Origin: Caenorhabditis remanei
Taxonomy: Eukaryota; Nematoda; Chromadorea; Rhabditida; Rhabditidae
Direction: 5' to 3'
Assembly: GCF_010183535.1 (NCBI RefSeq)
Contig: NC_071328.1
Location: 6,944,001-7,008,000 of the forward strand
DNA length: 64,000 nt
Shown here: positions 12,276-23,600 of the stretch, piece by piece
Layout of the letters: each line of letters begins with the position of its first letter
Numbering within the stretch: position 1 is the stretch's first letter
Made by a program: the position numbers and the translations under genes
The notes under the pieces: generated by a model
The model's database searches: none
What the model was told of the DNA's origin: nothing
The model's input: the letters and a program-made list of their open reading frames with translations, nothing else

Positions 12276-15200
12276 TGCTCGCGCCCAGTGAGTGGAACCT
12301 GAAAATTAGAGAGAAATAAAAAGGAAAACACAAAAAGGAACTGACGGAAATGTGAAAATCGAAGACGTAACTTCAGCATGACATGAAAGTATATGAATGG
12401 AAGTTTTGAATTCTAGAAAGATGACGGTCTCTGGTAAAGAAGTGATTCAAAGTCAGAAAACAGATTCAGTGATTTCTTAATAATGACGAGGAATTGGTAT
12501 AACTTTGATGTTACTCAAAATATGTTGAACTGACAAAATATCAGAAGAGTGTTCTGTTATATAATAACCGCTTAGTTGTGATAAGAACGTAATGGAGGCT
12601 TGGTCAGACAGTGACTCAAACGGGAAGAGGAAGTCGGAAAAGGTTTTCAGTTTCAGTAAATGGTAATAAATGAGTAAGAAGTGCACTCCGGGCATGATGG
12701 AGTAAGAGAAAACTAGAGTTTTTCATAGCCAGATGAAGAAACACAGAAAAAAGATTTGACAAGAAGCTGTACATACTACAAGAATCATAACTCTAATTAT
12801 TCTGATTACAGTATGCCAAATTCTTAAAAAACAAAAAGTTCAGTTTCAAGTCGAACTTTGTCTACAAAAATACCGGAAATAATTGTGTGGGTGTTTGTCT
12901 CATAGAAAAATAAAGAATGATGAAAATGAGAAAAATGAGTGTGAGACAGGGACGAGAGTAAGAGAATCAGAGAGAAGGAATTGCGCAGGAAAAAGAAGAC
13001 ACCCTCCCCCCCCCAAACTGTCCCTTTTTCTCCTTCCGAAACGAACCGACAATACTGAGAAATAGTGTATAAAATTAGAGAAACTTAGAGAATCAAAGAA
13101 AATCAAAAGAAATTGGAAGAAGAAAAAGAGACCGCCCGTCGAGACTATGAACACCCAAGACCTACTTTCGCCCTTCGAGAAGGGAGAGACTTTATTTGAT
13201 ATTTATATTCAAAACCGGTTCGTTTTCTTTTTGTTGTGGTAGTGGTCAATTGGTTAGAATATGAGTTGAGAAGATGAATTCTATTATACTAAAACTGTCA
13301 CTCAAATGTTGGAATTCTGAAGAAAATCGGAAGAAATCGAAGGACAGAGAGGACAGTGTCGGTGGGTACGATCGTGGTGAAGGGTACATGAACGAGATAT
13401 GATATAAATTTATTCGAGCATTTCAAATAGGGAAGTTTGAGGTTCTCAATTTATAATTAAACTCGTTTTTATAGTTAGTTATAGTTACGATTTCAGGGAA
13501 CTTGCTTCATCAGATCCAAGAATTTCGATTTCGAGTGTTCTGCACATATACCGTAACCCATCAACTAAAAATCTTGACCATTACTAAACTTTTTATACGA
13601 AAAACTAAACTTTTTTCTGCAGAGTTGACTCTTGTGGGCAGTAATCCTATCAGTAAACTGGCAGGCTTTAATTATTTACTGATTTCATTTTGACGTTGAA
13701 TCATTTTTTGTTGGGAACACCACCTAGGGTGGCACTGGTAGCAAATAAACTATTTAGCTAATAGATAATGACGTTTCGTCTGTTTTCCATCTTTTGAGTT
13801 TTCAATTCTTGAGTTTAGTTTGATCGAAAGTATGGTAGAATTGAGAAGTTGGCAGAATAGAGATTTGATTTTTAAAATATTTAAAGAAAAGATTGTTAGG
13901 AAAGTTTAAGCACGTTTGTTCAAGTCTTCCTATCTTTCTTGCTGTGCACAGGTTTAACACTGCAATTATTTCTTTACTCTCAACATTATTGGTAGCAAAA
14001 GGATATCCAGACGTACCTTGGAATCAAAATCTTAAATTCCGAAATTTCAATTTTCGTAAGATTTTTGACGGCAAAGTTCAAAAAAGTCGAGAAAAAACTA
14101 AATAAAGGATCACTTTTTCAACTCTCTCAATCGTGTTCATTGTGTCGGTTGGCAGGAAAGAGACACTTGTTAATTCGAAAAAGAGTGCAAATACACGTGA
14201 GGGAACAAACACTTTAAGAGAAATCAGACAGTCTTTACGAGAGAAGAGACATAAGAAATGAGATGAGAAGAACGAGGATCAGCTGAGAAATAATCGGAAA
14301 TGATCGGTTACAAAAATCTGAGAATTTAGGAGAGAAACAGAAAGCGAGATGGCTGGAGGTGTGTGAAAATTCGAATGATAGCATCTCTGAAAACTACGGT
14401 CAGAAAGGTCAAAGGGAAGTTATTTGGTTGGTATCAAAATAGAAAAAAAATTTGATTTTACTTTGGTTTTCTAGGATATTTTTAACTATTGAACAGAAAA
14501 CTTGCAACTGGAAAGTAATTCCATCCAATATGTCACTTATTGAGAAACTCTGAATTCCAAATTCTTTCGAGATCACTCAGGACTCAGTGCTTTCGGGTTG
14601 TTCGAATTAAACTGGCATCACAATGAGAGAATGATTGCAGGCGTTATTCATTTCAACTGACCTAAATGCAACAGTGAAACAGAAAATCAGAAAATGAATC
14701 ATCTGATGAAAAATGAGGAAACAAGCTAATCGTGAGAAAATCTGAGAATCATCATCACGATCTCTTCAAGAAAAATCGATAAGCCTATCGTCTACTTTCC
14801 GACGTCTTCTGCCTTACTTCTTCCTTCTTTCCCCATGATGCCGACGTATTCTTTTGACAAAAAATGTGTAACAGTTTCCGTCTGCCAAACACTTGCGCAT
14901 CATCATGACAAGAGAAGAAGACGAAGAAGAAGAAGACAGTTGCGCAATGGGGATTACGAGAAAAAGAAGAGAAACGGGTATCAGATGAGAAGAAGGTGAT
15001 AGATGAATGAAAAGTGAAACTGGAACTGATAAAAAGTGAGAAAATGAACATGAATGAATCAGAAATCACAGATAATAAGAAGAGAAAATATGTTCGTTTT
15101 TTGAAAGGACAGATGGGAAAAGGGGCGGAGCCTTACGATGGTTTTTCGTTTTCACGTTTCGGACTGACAGATAGACAGACGGACTACCTTGTTTCTGTCG

Positions 15201-15771
15201 GTACATTCAATTTTTACTAGATTTTCTACTCGTATTGAAATCTGAAAGATGCTAAAATTAGTTTTTTCTGAAGCAGATCACATCTCATTTCTTCCGAATT
15301 CTGGAATAGTAATTACTCAAAAACAAACATGTCCATATCGAAAAATCTCAATTTTCATCTATAAAACTTTCAAAAAACGGAAAAATACCCAATTTTCCGT
15401 CTAGTAACCGAAGAGGAAGGACACGAGAAACCTACCGTATCAGTCGAATTCATCTATAAGACACCGTTTGATGTGTCGAATGAAATTAATTTCTGGCGAA
15501 AATGTTCTTGAAAAAAACTATTGAAACAGGAAAACAAACAACTTCATTGATATGTGAAAGAACATATTGTGGTAGTGTTCTAATAATATATTTTTTCCAT
15601 TTGAGAGCAAATTCAACATTATGAATTAATATGTACAGAAAGAAGATAAGAAATATAAATAACAACAATAGAGACTAGCTGAAATTGAAGTTTTCTACAC
15701 GTTCAAAGGGTTCAGATAAAGATAAAAATGAATGAGTGCACTGGGTGGGAGAACTTGCACATTTTTGATTT
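12276..15771. other. upstream region of the dual oxidase gene; no gene seen
   Basis: About 3.5 kb lies between the ATG of the dual oxidase gene and the stop of the next minus-strand gene. It is AT-rich with purine-biased stretches (about 14140-14350 and 14900-15030 on the plus strand). A C-run sits near 13004-13015 and a short perfect palindrome CCACCTAGGGTGG near 13722. The TTTTCAG near 12301-12308 on the minus strand could be a trans-splice or 5' UTR splice acceptor for the dual oxidase. No supported coding exon was found. The region probably carries its promoter. Confidence 0.45.
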
Positions 15772-18700
15772 CTAGACAGCATTCAGATCTTTGTCAACAA
15801 GTGGTTGATCGGCGGCAGTGGAGAATGTGATAGCAGCTGGAGGACCATCTTTTTCATCGATTGAATTTCTTGAGAATAGAGCAAGAACGACGGGTAATAT
15901 GAAGAGACCGTGGAGGAGACCTGAAATGAGATATTTTGGTTCATCGGTCGTACTGAATTCTGCATTTTTCGAGAGATAGTTGTCTCAGTAACTCACCAAT
16001 GGCAACAACCAAAAATACAGTTTTTGCAAAACAAACAATTGCATAAGTGGGCACAAAAATGAGAGGAAGCATGCAGAGAAACGTGGATAAACCAGCTTCA
16101 CACATCGGCATCGCCATCTCAGCTAGACTACTGTAGACACGTTCTTGAGGTGATCCACGTGCACGGAAGTAATTATAGGCAACATGGGCAGTGTAGTCGA
16201 CAGAGAATCCAGTGGCAAGAAGAACGTCTACTTGGATGACTGGATCCAGATCTGCGCCCCATAGGGAGAGGCCACCGACGAGTACTGAAACATTATTTGG
16301 AGATTAAATTTCATCAGTTCAATCACTTATCAGTTAGGTTTTGTCAAAATCTACTTAGTTTGACAACATTCAAAAATCATTTGAAAAAACTAACCGTAGC
16401 AAATACTTGCGATGATAGAAGTAATGACTGCGACTGCATTGAAGTTTGCAATGAAAACGAAACAAACAATAGCCATGCAAACTACAGTAACCGCAATAGA
16501 TCCGATCAAATCAGTTCCTACTGTGAGAATAATACTGAGAATTGCAGAGTCACAATCGAAAAGAGTTGCATTGAATTGTTTCTCTTCCCGAAGAACTGTC
16601 CGAATGTGTTGCATTGCTCTTGCTCTTTCCGCCCATTCAGACATTCCTTTTCCGAGTAGAGTCAGACGGAATGAGGTCACTTCAGTTCTGAAATCGAAAA
16701 GAAAAATAAAGAAATATCAAAGAAATAATCACTTGTTATCCTCTCCAATGTGATATTTGACCAATGGTGGATTTCCAATAGCATCCATCCAGCTTGGCAG
16801 ATTATCATAAGATCGATTATATTTGTCACCCAAAAGAGACGAAACTACATTCCTGAATCTATCGTACTTCTCGTATTGTGGTAGGAATATGAGACTTCTG
16901 TTATCTCCTCTGATTCCCGGAACTTTTTCCAAACGATTCATCATATTATTGAAACTATTATATTCAATGTCATTTCTTATATTTGGTGGATTGTTTACAA
17001 TTACAGTGATCGGGAAGTACGTGTTGAAGACTGGTCTGAAAATATTTAAAGTTGGACTTCCGATCTTTGGGGTGAAAATTTTACTTGATATTCGACAACG
17101 AGTCCACTAATTTAGAGTTTGAAGGGAATGCTTTCGCAGGTTCAAATGTCGTTCTCATTGTCATAACTCCATACGTTGTCAATGCATACATTCCGATGAG
17201 CACACAAGCACAAACGAGTCTTCCTTTCAATGAACATACAAATCTTGAATACTTTGCAAGCCACGTGTCAGCTTTTGAGATAGTTTCATCTTTTGGAACT
17301 GATTGATATGTGGGATCATTGCAAAGAAAAACGATTGGAGCAAGGATTGTGTAGGTGAAAATATAATCCAGGAGGAGAGCAAGGGAAGCCGTTAGACAGA
17401 ATAAGGACATCTGGAAAAAAGGTACTTAAGCTTGTATCTGTTTTGGGAGCACCTTGGATGCTCTATATCACACTAGGCATAGTGATTTATCCGTCTCTAT
17501 AATTACCTGAGGTGTTGGCGTGAAGAATCCAATTCCAAATGCAATAATGTTTGTCAATGAGGTAATTGTTATTGATGGTCCAACGTCCACAATTACTTGT
17601 TCCAAACGACGTGGTCTTGAAAAATTTTTTTACCGTTTAGTTTTCTTTACCTATTTGTCTCTCCGTGATAACGTATTCATCGTCGAAACTAACCCATCAG
17701 TAATAGCAATATGATGCTTCCATCTGTGCAATAAAATGAATGCATCATCAACACCGATACCCAATACAAGGAATGGTGTGACACATTGAATAGAAAATGA
17801 AGGGAATCCCATCCAACAAATTGCTCCAAACGATGCGATAGTTGCAGCCATTGGAGTCAGTAATGAAGTGGCGACAAGATAAATTGTCATTTTGATTGTG
17901 GATAGCCTCTTGATAACAATTATCACTTGAGTAAGAAGTAAGAAAAATCCGATTGTCATTAGAGTTGTTGCTTCAATAGCTCCTCGAATCATTTCTCGAT
18001 TTGCAACTTGATCACTGAAGATTGTGAATTGAACATTCTCGAACGCTGAGCTGTTTTTAGATAATTCGAACAGCTCGTCGATGGCGTCCTGAAAATAATA
18101 AATGGAAACTGAACAAGAGTTTTACTCTGTATCCAAGAGAAACCAAAACAAGTTGTTAATGAATAATACCTTGAAAGCAAGTTTTCCTTCGGGAGTATCT
18201 GATCTGGAAAAGTACCAAAGAACCAAAGAACGAGAGCTGATTCGATGTGTAGGAGGATCTGTAACTTCCCTTTTTTACAAGAAAACAGTTCTCAAAAACT
18301 CACTGAAATCGACATTACTGAAATGAAGTCCCAAAAAGATATCCAGTCCGCTGTATGGCATGTCAGGATAGGTAAAAACACTTGTTGTTCCGTTGTTTTT
18401 TCGGGTTTGATTCTGAAACGCTTCTTTATTTAGGTAAAAAAATATCAAATCTAGTTTTTCTGTCTGGCTCATCGTGAAAATAAAAAGTCTAGATGCATAT
18501 TTCAAAAATTTACCGCCAACAAATGGAATGGACTGTTCAAATCACAGAGTGGATCACAATTTTTTCTTCCATCACCGTCCCTCAACCCAACTGCATCCGA
18601 GAGACGTTTGTCAACTGTGTAGATCTGGAAGGAATTTTAAAAATCATATGTGTGAAACTACGCTCTATGGCACAATGTTCAAACGATGCAAACGAAACTC

Positions 18701-19304
18701 ACATCTTTCAATGCTTCCTCTTGTAGAATACTTCCATTTTCTGATTTCGCTGTGAAAATGCAAAATGCTCGTTCTGGATAAATATCGAGTCCGTAATATT
18801 CCAACCATACTCGCGTTTCACTAAAAAAGATATTTTAAATTCAGAATCTCTGTTCCTATTTGCATGATTTCGAAATTTCCAACTCCATCACGTTAACTGG
18901 CTATTTAGCTGTCAAGATGGCACTTAGGAAAAAAGGAAATAGGAGAAAACGAAAACACATTCAAAAACAGGTTCCCTTATTCGTATTTCTAGTGTCCAGG
19001 TGACACATCAAGGTCACAAATCACTTACTATCCAGCATCTGAATCCTCCGGAGAAAACGATTTCCTGATGTCTGGCTCCAAACGAATATTAACAAGTCCT
19101 GCACTCAGAGCAATTATTGATAGGATACTCACTGAAATAGTCAAGAGTACATTGAAAATTGATCGAAGCGTTTAAATTTTTCTTGAATTTTGGAAGATAA
19201 AACTCACAAAGAATTGAATAAACCGGATAGGCTGCGAGCAATCGTGCCACGATGGCACTGATTGAATCCCATCCCATTTGAGCGGTTGGCTGTAAATAAA
19301 GCAT
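15772..19304 (-). CDS. ptd-2: patched-family sterol-sensing-domain protein (PTD-2 type)
   Basis: This multi-exon minus-strand gene runs from ATG ([20 protein letters not shown]) to TAG at 15772. It encodes a large RND/Patched-like membrane protein. The N-terminal part has a first TM segment followed by an extracellular loop with [18 protein letters not shown], characteristic of nematode patched-related (PTR/PTD) proteins. The first sterol-sensing domain spans about 17990-17080, with [19 protein letters not shown] and the GxxxD motif. The second TM bundle (about 16700-15900) has [21 protein letters not shown], also a GxxxD motif. The C-terminus is cytoplasmic ([12 protein letters not shown]). 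Such proteins act in membrane trafficking and cuticle or moulting processes; the specific substrate is unknown. The position between bli-3 and a carboxylesterase matches my memory of F56C11.2. A retroelement remnant lies about 320 bp upstream. Confidence 0.85.
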
Positions 19305-19627
19305 TTTTAAAGGGAAATGAATGTGGAGAACTTGTGAACAAAAGAGTTATTTTTGTTTTTGGAAAGAGAATTGGGAAATTTGTGAAGTGGTTAAGAAGGT
19401 GTAGAAAAACAGGAATATGATTGGAAAATTGGGTTGAAGGTAATCACGGAATCAGGGAATTTAGACTGTCGTCACAGAATAAGAGAATAATGAAGTCATT
19501 TGTTAACTGGCTCACTTACTTGAATTCGGAGCATATTTCAGATTTTTGGTTGTAACAATTCTATGTGATTTTGATGAAGAGAGACTCACTGTGCACAACA
19601 AAATTCACACGTGTCTCAATACAATAT

Positions 19628-19821
19628 TGTTATGTCTTTTGGTTGCCAAGGGAGAAGAGACGTTGATAGAGAGAGCCTTTATTATAGAGAACTCAGAACT
19701 GAACTGGTGGACGTGGAAAACGTCCACTTAAATACAAACATGATAACGATCTAGCCGGGTTAGTGGAACGCCGGTTTTCACGCTATAAATAATACACGTT
19801 ATAATAATGAATTATGCAACA
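19628..19821 (+). repeat. LTR-like block A (divergent)
   Basis: It is 194 bp, beginning TGTTATGTCTTTTGG and ending TATGCAACA, with ACCTCCCC immediately after the terminal CA. Its first 15 bases differ by one from those of blocks B and B', but the middle does not align with them by eye. The left AATAT duplication touches its 5' end. Confidence 0.7.
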
Positions 19822-19885
19822 CCTCCCCTTTTTAGTTACGAGGTCGGTATGTTTTCTTAGACGGGTCCATGGTGAGACGGGCGAC

Positions 19886-20053
19886 TGTTATGTCCTTTGG
19901 TGGAGGAGAAGGGAATTATAAAACCATTTATTTACATGGTGAGAATCCCCAACTAAGAGTTCTCTACATCTTATATAGGCAGATCTTCTTGCCACGTGTG
20001 ACCTCGGGGTTGGACGTTCACTAGGCTAGGCCATGCTAGTTCACGCCACAACA
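19886..20053 (+). repeat. LTR block B
   Basis: It is 168 bp, TGTTATGTCC to GCCACAACA, and identical at every position to the block at 20515-20682. It contains a TATA-like TTATATAGGC at 19971-19980. The bases just after it are CCTCCCTTTC, parallel to the sequence after block A. Confidence 0.9.
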
Positions 20054-20514
20054 CCTCCCTTTCTTTAATGAAAGTTCGTTTGTCTACTGTCTTGCATCTT
20101 CGGTTCTTCCACGACAGCCGCTGCCTAGACTCCACAGCATTTCTTCTTTTGGACCCATGTCCGCATCATGGCTTCGATCTTCTGATCTTCAGCCAACGAT
20201 CTTCAGCAGATGTCATTTCGCTATGCATCTCACAGCTTCCACACGAAATCTACCATTCGAAATCGTTGAACACGAGTACCTCGATCCATCTTCACTCGGT
20301 GCTGCTGCTGCTGGTTCTTCAACGGTGTCTTCCTTCCGGGTGATCCCATGATCTCGAGCTCGTCACTCTCCAACCCTTCTTACCGCTGGTTTGTTGTCGA
20401 TGTTGTCCACCGGGATCTCTTTTCTTCGGCCTTCTCCGTGCGCACCAGTCAACGGTCCCGTCCGGCATGCGCGTCCCCGGAGCGTCGGTTCGTTGATCTC
20501 ATCCTGATCGCCAC

Positions 20515-20682
20515 TGTTATGTCCTTTGGTGGAGGAGAAGGGAATTATAAAACCATTTATTTACATGGTGAGAATCCCCAACTAAGAGTTCTCTACATCT
20601 TATATAGGCAGATCTTCTTGCCACGTGTGACCTCGGGGTTGGACGTTCACTAGGCTAGGCCATGCTAGTTCACGCCACAACA
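20515..20682 (+). repeat. LTR block B' (3' copy)
   Basis: It is 168 bp, identical to 19886-20053. The right AATAT duplication follows directly at 20683. Confidence 0.9.
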
Positions 20683-20687
20683 AATAT

Positions 20688-23600
20688 CCACATTTTTCGA
20701 AATACCGGGGTCACGCAAAATCATATTTTGGGTAAAAAATATTCGGTAACATTATAAAATGTTACCACTTGAAATTCTAATAGTTAGAACGAAAGTATAA
20801 TTGTGCCGGTGTTTTCTCAATAAAAGGTAACAATTGATAGGACGAATCTAGTGGAATAATTGCACGTGAAACGGAGAGACAGGCTTTTCCAAAAACATTT
20901 TGACAGGTGAAGAAGAGAAAAGAAAAACAGAGAGCGTTGATGAGAGAAGAAGATAAGAAGGCGGAGCGTCCAGAAGACAGGTTCAGTCAGAATTTCGAAA
21001 AATTTTGGACCAATATAACGGGAAAGTCTTATAACTGCACTAGAGCAAAAGCCATCTGACTAGGTACCACAGATATCGAGGTTTCCAGGGAAGGGCTAGT
21101 AAAGCAAATCAAGGAACAACTGTCAACAGTTTTTGAATGAACGTGACTACAGATATGTACAGGTTTCATCGGAAACCCGGGGGGTTTGGATGGGATCATA
21201 GATTGAAGATGGCATTGGGACGGAGAGAAATAGAGATGGAGAGATGAAAGTGACCGGGCTACAAGTAGTAGCAGATGGGTGGATAGTACTAAAATGACAG
21301 GTGTTCGTTTTGAAGAAGAAAAGAAGAAAAAGAAGAAGAAGGAGGAAAAGCTGACTAGTATTTAGCAGGGGTTTAGGCAGCAGACGCAACAGGCAGATGA
21401 TGACGGACAGGCGGAAGATAGAACGAATATTCAAGGTGGCAGAAGAAAAATAACGAGTATTTCATGAATCTGTAGGTATGAATGGAGTAGGAAAACAACT
21501 GAGATCTGACCGGTAGCTGACCGGTGTTGGCAAAAAAACAGAAGAATGAGCATAAGGTGGGGAAAAGGAAAAAGAAAAATAGAGAAAGGGATATTGGTGC
21601 ACAGCAAATTGGTGCAACAAGACATGAATAAAATAATTATCAATGAATGTTTTCAAGAAAATAGTTTTTGATGTACTACGAAATATGCACTTTTTGCGTG
21701 TGATCTACATCTATTTCATCCCGTTCTGTGATGCTGTTTTGGTTTGGTTTGCATCAATGAAATAGTTGCTTATCATCGAGATCACTAGGACATTCTCCCC
21801 TTATTTTATTGCTGCAAAAATAATAATCTCCAGCGGAAAAGTTCATTTAGAGTTCAGAGAGGGGGTCGGTCAAATACGGTTTTAGGTCAAACCAACGTTA
21901 TTTGTGGAGATTAAATGTTGAGGACAGGCCGTACTTCAAAAACAGAAAAAGAGTGAATAATCATTAGAGCATTTGAAATAGCGTCTGAAGTCCAAGATCA
22001 AGGAAAGTGTTTGAACCGAAGAATTCAGTTTTCCTAAATGTTTCCCAGTCACGTCACCTTTTCCGTAGACTACGAAATCGAAATTGGCAGGCTACGTGAA
22101 CCGAAATCACAAGTTTTTCGAAGATGTAACTGATCAATGTTCAACAAAACGAATGAAAAAGGAAATTAGAAATGCAAAACGGTAAACAGATTCTCAGATT
22201 CCACAAGAGAGAAACTGGAAACTGTTGCTGGATTGAGGGAAAAAAAAGAAAAAAAGAGGAAGGATGACTGGAAAATACTAATATATACAAATAATGCATG
22301 TGATTGGAAAATTACGGGTACTTTCGTATACATCGAATAACAGACTGGGAGAAATTATGAGTTTCCAAGATTGCTTGTTTTGAATGCAAAAAGTTTGCGA
22401 GTGAGCTTCAGTGAGTTCAACATAGCTTATAAGGCTGAAATTCGACAATTAAGAAGCCAGGAGACGATGCATGCCAATGGTGGACTGGCTATTCTGCTAA
22501 ATCGAAAAATACGAAGATTTTGGCGGAAAGATGAGGATAAACAGAGGCTAGAGATCGAGAATCCGATCAAAAGTTCTTAAGAAGTGCATGTGCTTTGGTC
22601 AGAGAATGACAGATTCGTCAGACAGGATCATGGAGTAGACAGTAATGATATCAAAACACTGCTTGAAGAAATAAAGTTCTTGAATGCTCACCCAGGCACA
22701 GGGTAGAATCCTCCAAAAAAATTGTGAAGCTGACTGACTAGTCGGCTGTATGTTACAGAAATTCTATGGAATTTTTTATTTCAGTCATTAGTCGATAAAC
22801 GCGAACCTAAGACACGCACTTTACTTTTATATAGATAAGCTCTAGATCAAAAACAGAAAACGCTTACAACTGTCCAATGAACTTGTGTCAAGACTCCGTT
22901 GTTGTATTCCGAAGAAGTTACATCGAGACTAGTGCGTATAAACTCAAAGATCTTTAGCTCCAGACTGTTCCTCGGAAAATAAATTTTAAAGTAAGGATTC
23001 TCCAAATAAAAGAGTAGAAAAAGAGATGGATGACAAACCGTAACGAATCTGCTACTCTGAACCATGACTGACAGAAAATCGGTGGTGTAAGGTCACTCTG
23101 ATTCATGACCACATTATGAATATACAAAATGGACAGAGGGATTGTGACCATCAATTGGAGAGAAAGAGAATGGCAAAACCAGAAAAATCAATTCGTAGTG
23201 TGGTTATGTCTTCCTTTCAGCTTTCGATTTCAAAAAAAAACGGCATGAAGGGAAAAAAAGAAGGAAATGGAAGATGAGTGATGCTGAGAATGAAGAAAAT
23301 CTGAAGGAGAAGAAGAAGACGTGAACAAGAAGGTGTCATCATGGATGTCTTCAGAGAGAGAGTTGAAGAGACGCAGTGAAAGAGAAAAGAGGGAATTCAG
23401 TGAGGTATGGAAATCGAACGAACATGTAAATAAAACAGGTGAATGGGAAGGAAAAGAGGAAAGAAACACTCGTCTGTTCTAGGCGATTCAATAGTATTGA
23501 GAGGATTGAAAGATCGAGAGGCGTAGGTGAACAAGTAGGTTGAAACCCCTCATATGCATCTATTTATTATACCCGAAAAAACGTATTTCGTTTCGAGTGG

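Larger units (their letters stand above)
19623..20687. mobile_element. non-autonomous LTR retroelement remnant with three LTR-like copies
   Basis: The element body is 19628-20682, flanked by the identical 5-bp sequence AATAT (19623-19627 and 20683-20687), the usual target duplication size for LTR elements. It starts TGTTATGTC and ends CACAACA. Inside are a divergent first LTR-like block, then a second and a third block of 168 bp that are identical to each other. LTR-like blocks one and two are both followed by a CCTCCC motif. The interior (about 64 bp and 461 bp) has no recognisable gag, protease, reverse transcriptase or integrase, so this is a miniature or internally deleted copy. Orientation is uncertain, although the TATA-like TTATATAGGC and the CCTCCC position suggest plus. 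Confidence 0.85.

Noticed and set aside
20068..20351. Small frames in the LTR element interior as gag remnants
   Set aside because: No motif of gag, zinc knuckle or protease is visible. The frames are short and overlap in different phases.
21147..21656. Minus-strand Ser/Phe/Leu-rich frames that look membrane-like
   Set aside because: They come from purine-rich tracts on the plus strand; there is no splice logic, conserved motif or plausible start.
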